Below, one piece after another: positions 44,400 to 53,160 of a DNA stretch of 54,965 nt (position 1 is its first letter; each line of letters opens with the position of its first letter). The translations under genes were made by a program, and so were the position numbers. The notes below the pieces were generated by a model. It made no database searches. It had not been told where the DNA came from and worked only from the letters and a program-made list of their open reading frames with translations. The stretch is from CAZHVS01 sp964536015 (GTDB taxonomy: Bacteria; Bacteroidota; Ignavibacteria; Ignavibacteriales; Ignavibacteriaceae): positions 1 through 54,965 of the forward strand of contig CAZHVS010000018.1 of NCBI GenBank assembly GCA_964536015.1. The letters run 5' to 3'.

Positions 44400-45704
44400 T
44401 CAAAGTTTAATAAACTCAACTCTACGGTTGTTTGCTTTGCCTTCCTTGGTTTTGTTATCAGAGATCGGTTCACTTTCACCTTTACCATCTGTCTCCATTC
44501 TTGACCCATCAATTTTAAATTCTGATATCAACATATTTTTTACAGAAGCTGCTCTTCTTTTTGATAAATCGAGATTTGATTTATCATCTCCGTCGCTATC
44601 AGTATGTCCAACTATTTTAATTTTAACATTTGGATTTTGTGCAAGCACGTCAGCAATCTCTTTCAGGGAACCGTATGATTCTGGTTTTATTTTGTCAGAA
44701 TTAACATCGAAATAAATACCGTGGGAAACAAATTTTCCTTCTGTCAAAAGTTTGCTTCTTGTATCACCTGTTGCAACAGCAATCCTAATATTTGAGATCA
44801 ATGGACAACTTCCCTCCGGAGGCCAAAATCTTACCTGGTCAATTTTCAATCCTGCTTCCAGTACACGAGGCAAATCAAATATTTTTTCATTTTTCAGGTA
44901 CAGTCTTACTCTTGTTTTTTGTACCCAGATAGCAATATGGTTTAATTCACCACGGGTTAATAAACCGCTTTCTTTTGAATAATCTCCACTCATACCATAA
45001 TTTCCATTTGCATAACCGGTGATAGAATGTTGTCCGTTATAAGTATTAAGACTTAATTCAACACCACCTTTTCCTGGAACGCCCATACTTGGATAGATAT
45101 CACCTTCTTCAACTTGAAGTAGATTGAAAGACAACCCTACTGCTTGTTGTTCCTCACCATTATCCAGTGGAATTAAATCAAATTCCATTGTAAAGTTTTC
45201 AGGGAGTGGGATTGGTTTTTCCCACCAGAAAAGACCGTAGTCCTGCATCATAAACCAGTTATCTGGATATTTATTAGTGGTTTTTACTTCTCCGCTTTTA
45301 TTTGTATTCCATAATGCAGGGAATTCTCCTACAACATCCTGAGAAAAATCCTCAAAGTATATTACTTTGTCTCCGGGGACAAAATCATATTTTGAAAATG
45401 ATTTCAAATCATCATCTTTTTTCTTTACAACTTCCTGTTGAACATCTTTTTGTTCTTCTTTAATGGTTTTTTGTTCGACTTTTTCCTGCTCTTCTTTCTT
45501 TTCAACTTCTTCGGTTTGATTGTCGTTTTTAATTCCTTCCTCCAGTTTATTTAAACCTTCATCAATGGCTTCATCAGTCTTTTGATTTACTTTATCTTCA
45601 ACTTTATCTTTTACTTTACCAAGTAAATCTATTTGTGCAAATGATTTTTCAACACAAAAAAACGTAAAGACGGAAAGCAAAAAGAAAATTGATTTCATTT
45701 TCAT
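44400..45704 (-). CDS. OmpA-family outer membrane protein
   Basis: This protein of about 434 residues has a signal peptide (MKMKSIFFLLSVFTFFCVEK region, cut after FAQ), a Lys/Glu-rich low-complexity stretch (about 25-100), a concanavalin-like beta-sandwich (about 110-310; VIYFEDFSQDVVGEFPALW) and a C-terminal OmpA peptidoglycan-binding domain (GIYFDVNSDKIKPES, VGHTDSDGD, LSKRRAASVKNML, NRRVEF). It probably links the outer membrane to the cell wall. The open frame begins at 45716; ATG 45704 or 45698 suits the GAGGG ribosome site and signal peptide better. It is in one operon with the upstream lipoprotein. Confidence 0.9.
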   Translation of the reverse strand: MKMKSIFFLLSVFTFFCVEKSFAQIDLLGKVKDKVEDKVNQKTDEAIDEGLNKLEEGIKNDNQTEEVEKKEEQEKVEQKTIKEEQKDVQQEVVKKKDDDLKSFSKYDFVPGDKVIYFEDFSQDVVGEFPALWNTNKSGEVKTTNKYPDNWFMMQDYGLFWWEKPIPLPENFTMEFDLIPLDNGEEQQAVGLSFNLLQVEEGDIYPSMGVPGKGGVELSLNTYNGQHSITGYANGNYGMSGDYSKESGLLTRGELNHIAIWVQKTRVRLYLKNEKIFDLPRVLEAGLKIDQVRFWPPEGSCPLISNIRIAVATGDTRSKLLTEGKFVSHGIYFDVNSDKIKPESYGSLKEIADVLAQNPNVKIKIVGHTDSDGDDKSNLDLSKRRAASVKNMLISEFKIDGSRMETDGKGESEPISDNKTKEGKANNRRVEFIKL

Positions 45705-45723
45705 AATTTCCCTCATTGTTTAA

Positions 45724-46440
45724 TTAATTTTGATTCATCATTTCTTTAGGCATCGTAACTTCCTGAATCTGGAATCCTTCAGGCACAATAAATTTATCTG
45801 CAGGAACATTTACATCTTCTTCTATCTTTGTTGCTTCAAGTGTAATTTTTATTCCAGCCATTTCAATTTGGGACTTCAACGTGATACCATTCCAAATCCA
45901 AACCTTACCAACCATTTGCATTTTGTCATTACTCATACTCATTACTTCGCAGGTTTTTCCGAGTATAGATTCAGAACCTTCTTTTTTAATATTCCACTGT
46001 TTAATTATTTCATCAGAAAGATTTGTGTAATTAAATTTTGATGGATCCATAAAGTCAGAAATTTTAGTTTTTGTGCCTGTTTTCTTTTCGAGGTCTAAAT
46101 TATATGAATAACCATCAAGCACCATATTTCGTTGATGATTCTTAATTGTTTGTCCCATCATAGAAAGTTCACTGAAACTTTCTGTGCATTCTTTATTTCC
46201 GTAATCATCAAAGTACAAAGTGGAAGCAATATCCATTTTTATCATACTATTTTCAGTTTTAAGAGTAATGATACCCGATTTAATTTTATATTTCCCATTA
46301 CCACCAGCATCAGATACTGATGAAGTTTGATTCTGATTTTCATTTGCAGGTTTTTCATTTTTTCCGCAACCTGTTAGCAGAAGGAAAGATAAAACGGTTA
46401 AAGGTATGATGAGTTTAATGGTTTTATGGAAAGACAACAT
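45724..46440 (-). CDS. DUF4412-like lipoprotein
   Basis: This 238-residue lipoprotein has a lipobox LLTGC (Cys25) after a hydrophobic signal. The mature part forms a single beta-rich domain: IKSGIITLKTEN, then MVLDGYSYNLDLEKKTGTK, then ILGKTCEVMSMSNDKMQMVGKVWIWNGITLKSQIEM and VPADKFIVPEGF. This pattern resembles DUF4412/LolA-like lipoproteins. Role unknown. A ribosome site (AGGAG) precedes the ATG. It lies ahead of the OmpA-like gene in the same operon. Confidence 0.82.
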   Translation of the reverse strand: MLSFHKTIKLIIPLTVLSFLLLTGCGKNEKPANENQNQTSSVSDAGGNGKYKIKSGIITLKTENSMIKMDIASTLYFDDYGNKECTESFSELSMMGQTIKNHQRNMVLDGYSYNLDLEKKTGTKTKISDFMDPSKFNYTNLSDEIIKQWNIKKEGSESILGKTCEVMSMSNDKMQMVGKVWIWNGITLKSQIEMAGIKITLEATKIEEDVNVPADKFIVPEGFQIQEVTMPKEMMNQN

Positions 46441-46586
46441 TTTTTCTCCTATAATTAATTAAATAAAAAATCACTGATAACAATCTAAGAAATTTCTGAA
46501 ATATTTTAATTATCCTGTATCAAAGAATTTTTAAGGATTTAGAAATTTTATATCAAAATTGATATTCTTTTTTCTTTGAGCTATTT

Positions 46587-46594
46587 TAGTTTTG
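46587..46594 (+). promoter_or_regulatory. TAnnTTTG -7 element upstream of mutS
   Basis: TAGTTTTG lies 15 bases before the mutS ATG at 46610, with TTGATA 22 bases upstream (46559-46564). No Shine-Dalgarno sequence is seen, so the transcript leader would be about ten bases. Confidence 0.45.
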
Positions 46595-46609
46595 TAAATC
46601 TGATTGTAT

Positions 46610-49216
46610 ATGCAAACACCTTTGATGAATCAATATTTTAAGATTAAGGAATCTAATCCCGATACAATTTTACTTTTTAGGGTTGGTGATTTCTTTGAAA
46701 CTTTTGAAGAAGATGCAAAAACTGCTTCTAAAGTGCTGGGTATAACTTTAACTAAAAGAGCAAATGGGGCAGCAGGTGATGTTCCATTAGCAGGATTTCC
46801 GCATCATGCTATTGATTCATATCTACCAAAATTAGTTAGAGCTGGTTACCGTGTTGCTATTTGTGAGCAAATGGAGAATCCCAAATTTGCAAAGGGTATA
46901 GTAAAAAGGGAAGTGATCGAAGTTGTTACTCCCGGGGTAGCATTTTCAGAAAAATTACTCGACCACAAAAAAAATAATTATGTGTTCGCTGTTGCACTTA
47001 AGGAAGAAATGGCTGGAATATCTTTTTGTGATATATCTACAGGTGAATTTTTTGCTTATGAAGTTAAACCAGAATTATTAAAGCAACAGATTGAATTAAT
47101 TAATCCTTCTGAGATTTTAATTCAAAAAAGAGATAAAGAACTACTTTCGCAGGTGATTCAAAAAACAAATCCAACTATTCGTATTACCAAATTGGATGAT
47201 TGGATATTCAATTTGGATTACTCAAACGATACATTGTTGAACCAATTAAAAACTGTAACTCTCAAAGGTTTTGGAGTTGAAGGTCTAACAGCAGGGTTAA
47301 TAGCTGCTGGCGCAGTTGTTCATTATTTGCAGGATACTCAAAAAAGTAATTTATCCCACATTAGTAAAATTTCAGTTTATAATCCAACGGATTATATGTC
47401 TCTTGATTCATCAACAAAAAGGAATCTTGAAATTACTTATTCAATGAATGAAGGAGCAAAAGAAGGTTCGCTGTTTGCAATTCTTGATAAGACTGAAACA
47501 GCAATGGGAGGGCGATTACTAAAAAAATGGATTTCTGCACCTCTGATAAAACTTGAACCAATAATTGCAAGACAGCAGGCGGTCGATGATCTTTTTAGAA
47601 AAAAAGATTTAAGACAAAAAATTTCTTCCGAACTGAAAGAAATAGGAGATCTTGAAAGATTAATATCGAAGATATGCACTGGAAGAGCTAATCCCCGCGA
47701 TGTTATCAGCATTAAAACTTCTTTAATGAGAATTCCGGTTATTAAAAACATACTGGAAAATTGTTCATCTAAGACTTTAATTCAGTTAAAAGAAAAATTA
47801 CAGCCACTTGACAAACTTGTTGATGAAATTGAAAAATCGATAGTAGATTCACCACCATTAAACATTATGGATGGTGGAGTTTTTAAAACTGGTTTTTCTG
47901 CCGAACTTGATGAACTTAGAGAAATATCTCTTCATGGTAAAGATTGGATTGCTAATCTTCAGAAAGAAGAACGGGAACGAACAGGAATTTCTTCTCTGAA
48001 AATTAGCTATAATAAGGTTTTTGGATATTATATTGATATTAGCAATGCCAACAAAGATAAAGTTCCTGTTGATTATATCCGCAAACAAACACTTGTGAAT
48101 TCTGAAAGATTTATTACGCCGGCTCTAAAAGAATACGAAGATAAAATTCTTAATGCTGAAGAAAAAATTTATGAACTCGAATCACAGTTATTTAATGAAA
48201 CAAGATTTATGGTTGCAGCAGAAACGGAAGCAATACAGCAAAACGCAAAATTAATTGCAATGCTAGATTGTTTTGTTTCATTTGCTGAAGCTGCCTATGA
48301 ATATAATTACGTTAAACCGGAAATTGATAATTCTCAGTCGATTGAAATTATCGAAGGCAGACATCCAATTGTAGAAAGAATTTTATCACCGGGAGAAAAT
48401 TTCACTCCGAATAATCATAAAATGGATAACGAAGAAAACCAAATCATTATTCTAACCGGTCCGAATATGGCTGGCAAATCAGTTTATTTGAGACAGCTTG
48501 GATTAATTGTGTTGCTTGCACAAATCGGTGCTTTTGTACCAGCTAAACAAGCAAAAATAGGATTGGTTGATAGAATTTTTACTCGTGTAGGTGCAAGTGA
48601 TAATATATCTGCCGGAGAAAGTACCTTCCTTGTTGAAATGCAGGAAGCGGCAAACATTTTAAATAATGCAACTGAAAAAAGTTTAATCCTTCTAGATGAA
48701 ATTGGAAGAGGAACAAGTACTTTTGATGGTATTTCCATTGCTTGGGCAATAACAGAATATCTTCACGAAAATTCTGACGTAAATGCAAAGACTTTATTTG
48801 CAACCCATTATCACGAATTAAATGAAATGGCTGAATTATTTCCACGTATAAAAAATTATAAAGTTGAAGTTCGTGAGTACGATGATAAAGTGATCTTTCT
48901 TCACAAAGTTAATAAAGGAGGCGCTGATCATAGTTACGGAATTCAGGTTGCACAGATGGCTGGACTTCCAAAATTTGTGACTGACAGAGCTAAAGAAATT
49001 CTTGCTAATCTTGAAAGTAAAGAATTGACTCCTTACGAAATTAAAAAAGAAAAACTTTCGAAATTGAAAAGAGGATTGGAAAACCAGATAAATATGTTTG
49101 AAATAAAAGATGATAGTCTTCGTGATGAGATAAAAGAACTGGAAATTAATAATCTTACCCCCATTGATGCACTAAATAAACTTAGTGAATTAAAGAAAAA
49201 AATCCAGGAAAATTAA
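46610..49216 (+). CDS. mutS: MutS, DNA mismatch repair protein
   Basis: About 868 residues with all MutS domains. The mismatch-binding FxE motif is in GDFFETFEED near residue 30, followed by connector, core and clamp domains. The ATPase has Walker A TGPNMAGKS (about 616-624), Walker B ILLDEIGRGTSTFDG and the FATHYHEL loop, and a short C-terminal helical region follows. A TTG two codons upstream (46604) keeps the frame open, but ATG 46610 is preferred. mutL is not in the window. The DUF1684 lipoprotein gene follows after two bases. Confidence 0.97.
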   Translation: MQTPLMNQYFKIKESNPDTILLFRVGDFFETFEEDAKTASKVLGITLTKRANGAAGDVPLAGFPHHAIDSYLPKLVRAGYRVAICEQMENPKFAKGIVKREVIEVVTPGVAFSEKLLDHKKNNYVFAVALKEEMAGISFCDISTGEFFAYEVKPELLKQQIELINPSEILIQKRDKELLSQVIQKTNPTIRITKLDDWIFNLDYSNDTLLNQLKTVTLKGFGVEGLTAGLIAAGAVVHYLQDTQKSNLSHISKISVYNPTDYMSLDSSTKRNLEITYSMNEGAKEGSLFAILDKTETAMGGRLLKKWISAPLIKLEPIIARQQAVDDLFRKKDLRQKISSELKEIGDLERLISKICTGRANPRDVISIKTSLMRIPVIKNILENCSSKTLIQLKEKLQPLDKLVDEIEKSIVDSPPLNIMDGGVFKTGFSAELDELREISLHGKDWIANLQKEERERTGISSLKISYNKVFGYYIDISNANKDKVPVDYIRKQTLVNSERFITPALKEYEDKILNAEEKIYELESQLFNETRFMVAAETEAIQQNAKLIAMLDCFVSFAEAAYEYNYVKPEIDNSQSIEIIEGRHPIVERILSPGENFTPNNHKMDNEENQIIILTGPNMAGKSVYLRQLGLIVLLAQIGAFVPAKQAKIGLVDRIFTRVGASDNISAGESTFLVEMQEAANILNNATEKSLILLDEIGRGTSTFDGISIAWAITEYLHENSDVNAKTLFATHYHELNEMAELFPRIKNYKVEVREYDDKVIFLHKVNKGGADHSYGIQVAQMAGLPKFVTDRAKEILANLESKELTPYEIKKEKLSKLKRGLENQINMFEIKDDSLRDEIKELEINNLTPIDALNKLSELKKKIQEN

Positions 49217-49218
49217 AC

Positions 49219-49848
49219 ATGAAAATGAATCTGAAAATTGTTTTTATTCATCTGATAATTATCTCTTGTATAATTATTTCTTCTTGTGGGAAAAATTATA
49301 CAGAAGAGCAAAAAAAATATATTGCTGAAGTAGAAATGAAAAGAGCAGAGAAAGATTCGTTTATGAAGAACGATCCATCTTCACCTTTTAACTTAAAAGG
49401 GAAAATACATTTTGAACCTTTGAAATATTTTGAAGTTGATCCTTCATTTGTTTTTAAAAGTAAGTTAAATGAATATTCTGAAAAAGATACCATTACAATA
49501 TTTGGAACTAAAGGGGAAGAGAGAAAGGTTGTTAAGTATGGTTTTATTTCTTTTGATTATAAAAACAAAAATTACAAAATGAATGTTTATAAAGGCGTGA
49601 GTCGGAGCGGCGAAGAATATTTTTCTCTCTGGTTCACTGATAAAACCACAAATAATGAGACATACGGTGTTGGAAGATATATTGATTTTGATTTGAAACC
49701 TAACGTGGATTTTGTTTACACAATTGATTTTAATCTTGCATATAATCCATACTGTGCATACAGTCCTAATTATTCCTGTGCAGTTCCTACTAAAGATGAT
49801 TATATTGATATCGCAATTACAGCAGGAGAGAAAAAATTTCATAATTAA
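49219..49848 (+). CDS. DUF1684 family lipoprotein
   Basis: This 209-residue lipoprotein has a lipobox SSC (Cys23) after a hydrophobic signal, then a DUF1684 domain. The family's best motifs are visible: SLWFTDKTTNNETYGVGRYID, then YTIDFNLAYNPYCAYS, then ITAGEKKF at the end. The usual CPLPPxEN segment after the CAYS motif reads CAVPTKDD here. Function of DUF1684 is not known. It starts two bases after mutS, so the two are likely co-transcribed. Confidence 0.9.
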   Translation: MKMNLKIVFIHLIIISCIIISSCGKNYTEEQKKYIAEVEMKRAEKDSFMKNDPSSPFNLKGKIHFEPLKYFEVDPSFVFKSKLNEYSEKDTITIFGTKGEERKVVKYGFISFDYKNKNYKMNVYKGVSRSGEEYFSLWFTDKTTNNETYGVGRYIDFDLKPNVDFVYTIDFNLAYNPYCAYSPNYSCAVPTKDDYIDIAITAGEKKFHN

Positions 49849-49862
49849 ATGGAGTCTTTTGA

Positions 49863-50876
49863 GTGATAATAGTTTTTAAAAATAAAGTAACCAGCAAACA
49901 GGTTGCTGAAGTAATTACAAAACTGGAGGACTATGGTTTTGATGTCCATCGTTCAACAGGGGCGGGGAAATTAGTTATTGGTGCTATTGGCGTGCAACCT
50001 GAATTTGATATAAGAAAAATAAAAATGCTTGATGGAGTAAGTGATGTTATTAAAATTACTGAACCTTATCAACTTGCTTCAAGGAATTATAAAGAAAAAG
50101 ATACTGTTGTTAAAGTCGGTGATGTTATAATCGGTGGTAAAGAAATTGTACTGATGGCTGGTCCTTGTGCCGTGGAGAATGAAGAACAAATTTTTAAGAT
50201 TGCAAAAATTGTATCATTTGCAGGAGCAAAATTTTTAAGAGGTGGGGCATTCAAACCAAGAACTTCTCCTTATTCATTTCAGGGACTTGGAGAAGAAGGC
50301 CTCAAGTTAATTCGCAAAGCTGCTGATAAGTTTAACTTAAAAGTAATTACTGAAGTTATTGAATCAAGTCAGGTTGAACTTGTAGAGAATTATACAGACA
50401 TATTCCAGATTGGTTCACGAAATATGCAAAACTATCCTTTGTTAAAGGCTGTAAGTAAAATGAAAAAACCGGTTTTACTTAAAAGAGGTTTTGCTGCAAG
50501 AGTTGATGAATGGCTTATGTCTGCTGAATATATTCTTGCTGGTGGAAATATGAATGTAATTCTTTGTGAAAGAGGAATAAGAACATTTGAAACTTCGTCG
50601 CGAAATACTTTCGATTTATCTTCCATTCCTGTTGTTAAAAAGATATCTCATCTTCCAGTAATTGCTGATCCTTCTCACGCTACTGGAATTAGAGAAAATG
50701 TAATTCCAATGGGAAGAGCTGCAATAGCTGCCGGTGTAGATGGATTATTAGTCGAAGTTCATCATAATCCAGATATAGCATTATCTGATGGTCCGCAAGC
50801 ACTTTTACCTGCTCAGTTGAAAACTCTTGTAAAACAATCAAAAGCGATTGCAAAAGTTATTGGAAGAAAGTTTTAA
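49863..50876 (+). CDS. aroF: 3-deoxy-7-phosphoheptulonate (DAHP) synthase, type I-beta
   Basis: This 337-residue enzyme starts the shikimate pathway from phosphoenolpyruvate and erythrose 4-phosphate. An N-terminal ferredoxin-like regulatory domain (about 1-70) precedes the barrel (MAGPCAVENEEQI, LRGGAFKPRTSPYSFQGLG, VLLKRGFAA, DPSHATG), which is the Thermotoga-like I-beta form. The N-terminal domain usually gives feedback control by tyrosine or phenylalanine. The start is GTG with GGAG upstream. It follows the DUF1684 gene by 14 bases. Confidence 0.95.
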   Translation: MIIVFKNKVTSKQVAEVITKLEDYGFDVHRSTGAGKLVIGAIGVQPEFDIRKIKMLDGVSDVIKITEPYQLASRNYKEKDTVVKVGDVIIGGKEIVLMAGPCAVENEEQIFKIAKIVSFAGAKFLRGGAFKPRTSPYSFQGLGEEGLKLIRKAADKFNLKVITEVIESSQVELVENYTDIFQIGSRNMQNYPLLKAVSKMKKPVLLKRGFAARVDEWLMSAEYILAGGNMNVILCERGIRTFETSSRNTFDLSSIPVVKKISHLPVIADPSHATGIRENVIPMGRAAIAAGVDGLLVEVHHNPDIALSDGPQALLPAQLKTLVKQSKAIAKVIGRKF

Positions 50877-50899
50877 TCTTTGAATTATTTATTCAGCGT

Positions 50900-52330
50900 T
50901 TAGAAAATTTTCCAGAGTTGTGCGATAATAAAAGTAAGCAGCAAACCCATTACAATTGGCAGAAAAGTAGAAACTGCAGTCCACTTTAGACTTTTTGTTT
51001 CTTTATAGATCGTATATATTGTTGTTGAACAGGGATTATGAAGTAAGCTAAATAACATCAGGTTGATGCCTGTTAACATTGTCCATCCACCTGCTTTTAG
51101 TATTTCTGCAGTTGCATTCGCAGATTCAAGTTCAAATAAGACTCCTGAACCGCTTCCTATTCCTGAAATTTTTGAAGTAAGTACAGTTAACATCAATATT
51201 GTTGGTATAACTATTTCATTTGCGGGAATTGCAATAACATAAGCAAGGAATATCACACCGTTTAATCCGAACAGTATTGCAATCGGATCAACATTTTTAA
51301 TAAAATACTCAGCAATACTTATGTCATTAAAACTTACGTTTGCTACAAGCCAGATTACCATTCCTGCCGGGAAAGCAAATATAATTGCACGCCAAAGAAC
51401 AAATATAGTTCGTGTGATTAATGATGTATATAATGTCTGCGCAATTCTTGGAGGTCTGTATGGAGGAAGCTCAAGAGTAAATGCTGATGCTTCACCTTTT
51501 AATATGCTTTTTGATAATCCCCATGAAGTTACTAAACTTAAAAAGATACCAAGCAATGCAACAAATACAACTGCTGCTGCAGTTATAATTCCTGCCAGGT
51601 GCGGAGGAGCAGAAGCACCAATAAAAATTGTTGCAATTAATATTTGAGTCGGCCATCTTCCATTGCATAATGAAAAATTATTTGTGATAATTGCAATTAA
51701 TCTTTCGCGGGGACTATCAATTATTCTTGCAGCAACTACACCAGCAGCATTACATCCAAAGCCCATGCTCATAGTAAGAGCTTGTTTTCCGTGAGCACCA
51801 GCTTTTCTGAATAGATTATCCATATTAAAAGCAACACGAGGCAAATATCCTAAATCTTCAAGTAATGTGAAGATAGGAAAGAAGATAGCCATTGGAGGAA
51901 GCATTACACTTACAACCCAAGCTCCAGCAAGGTAACCTCCATCGATTAATAAACCGGTTAACCATTCGGGGGAATTAAGAAATGCAAAGATATTTTTTAA
52001 AAGGGGATGAATGTAGCCGATTAATAATCTGGAAATCATTTCAGATGGGACATTTGCCCCGGCTACTGTTAACCAGAAAACAAAAGCGAGAAGCAGAAAC
52101 ATTATTGGAAATCCGAGCCAGCGGCTTGTAACAATTTTGTCAATTGTTCTATCAAAATCAAAGCCCGGTTTACTGCCTTGATAACTTACTGCTTTGTCAT
52201 TAATTGAAGCGGCTTCTTTGTAAATAGTTTCCATTAGGGAATCGTGAAAATTTTCTCCGACTTCCCAACGTAAGCTGTTTACTGTTTTTAGCAGTTCTTC
52301 ATTATTTTTTGTGTTATATTCGTTTGACAT
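50900..52330 (-). CDS. feoB: FeoB membrane (permease) part, separate gene
   Basis: This 476-residue protein corresponds to the C-terminal part of FeoB, the ferrous iron transporter. It starts with the cytoplasmic helical region and the conserved FDRTIDKIVTSRWLGFPIMF, then about eight to ten membrane helices in two Gate repeats with GFGCNAAGVVAARII (Cys193). The second conserved cysteine motif reads FSLCNGRWPTQ (Cys222), where usual FeoB has FMSC-x-ARLP. It has its own start 44 bases after the GTPase gene and in a separate frame context, so this is a gene split, not a recent frameshift. The last helix ends LLLTFIIAQLWKIF. Confidence 0.9.
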   Translation of the reverse strand: MSNEYNTKNNEELLKTVNSLRWEVGENFHDSLMETIYKEAASINDKAVSYQGSKPGFDFDRTIDKIVTSRWLGFPIMFLLLAFVFWLTVAGANVPSEMISRLLIGYIHPLLKNIFAFLNSPEWLTGLLIDGGYLAGAWVVSVMLPPMAIFFPIFTLLEDLGYLPRVAFNMDNLFRKAGAHGKQALTMSMGFGCNAAGVVAARIIDSPRERLIAIITNNFSLCNGRWPTQILIATIFIGASAPPHLAGIITAAAVVFVALLGIFLSLVTSWGLSKSILKGEASAFTLELPPYRPPRIAQTLYTSLITRTIFVLWRAIIFAFPAGMVIWLVANVSFNDISIAEYFIKNVDPIAILFGLNGVIFLAYVIAIPANEIVIPTILMLTVLTSKISGIGSGSGVLFELESANATAEILKAGGWTMLTGINLMLFSLLHNPCSTTIYTIYKETKSLKWTAVSTFLPIVMGLLLTFIIAQLWKIF

Positions 52331-52374
52331 AAATTTTAAAGCGTATTCACCTGAATTAAGTTCTTCATTACTTG

Positions 52375-53160
52375 TTATACGTTCTTATTTACTAATTCAT
52401 TGAATTCATTATTTTTTATTGCATCAATTATTCTTTGGTCACCTTCAAGCAAACGTAATGCAACCCATCTTGAGTTAGGTAAACCGGGATATAAATTTAA
52501 TATTGTGTTGTTTATTTTTTCAATTGCTGAGTTGATGTTTTTATCTTCGGTTGAAATTCTCTTTGGTTTGCAAATGTATTTTCTTTCAGCAACTTCCTGA
52601 ATATTTTTTAATAGTTCAGTTATTCCAACTCCTTGTCTTGCAGCGGCTAATACAACGGGGATTCCTAATTCCCTTGAGAGAGTTCTTTCATCAATTAAGA
52701 TTTTTCTTCTTTTCGCTTCATCAATTAAATTGACACAGAGAACAGCTTTGTCAGTTATTTCAAGGATTTGTAATGCAAGGTTTAGATTTCTCTCAAGTCG
52801 TGAAGCATCGACAACAATGACGGTTACATCGGGTTGAGCGAATAGGATAAAGTCTCTTGCTACTTCTTCATCAACACTTGTTGAAAGGAGGGAGTAAGTT
52901 CCGGGAAGGTCAACTATTTTGTACTTTTTGTTTTCATATGAAAAAGCACCTTCTGCTCTTGATACTGTTTTGCCAGGCCAGTTTCCTGTATGTTGTCTTA
53001 ATCCTGTTAGGGCATTAAAGACTGTGCTCTTGCCTGTGTTTGGATTTCCTGCAAGTGCAATTACGTAATCAAATTCGGACATATCAATTCCAAGCTTTAC
53101 AAGGTTGGCTTTGTTGTGTGCAGAGCAAGATTCGCAGTTATTGTTATTCATAGTTTTCAA
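52375..53160 (-). CDS. feoB: FeoB GTPase part, separate gene
   Basis: This 261-residue protein is the FeoB N-terminal G domain on its own. It has G1 GNPNTGKST (38-46), G3 DLPG (84-87), G4 NLID (144-147; usually NxxD) and a G5-like AAARQG, then the guanine-release helical domain (RWVALRLLEGD). The N-terminus carries CESC (Cys9, Cys12) followed by His15, a possible metal site. It overlaps the end of the DtxR-FeoA fusion gene by 17 bases and precedes the permease gene, so all are translated together. It probably gates iron flow through the separate permease protein. Confidence 0.92.
   Translation of the reverse strand: MKTMNNNNCESCSAHNKANLVKLGIDMSEFDYVIALAGNPNTGKSTVFNALTGLRQHTGNWPGKTVSRAEGAFSYENKKYKIVDLPGTYSLLSTSVDEEVARDFILFAQPDVTVIVVDASRLERNLNLALQILEITDKAVLCVNLIDEAKRRKILIDERTLSRELGIPVVLAAARQGVGITELLKNIQEVAERKYICKPKRISTEDKNINSAIEKINNTILNLYPGLPNSRWVALRLLEGDQRIIDAIKNNEFNELVNKNV

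Noticed and set aside
46559..46609. LexA box upstream of mutS
   Set aside because: No GAAC-N4-GTTC-like dyad is present; only a -7 element is seen.
52331..52374. FeoB split as a frameshift or sequencing error
   Set aside because: Both parts are complete at their boundary, the second has its own start and extra N-terminal residues, and a 44-base gap separates them.
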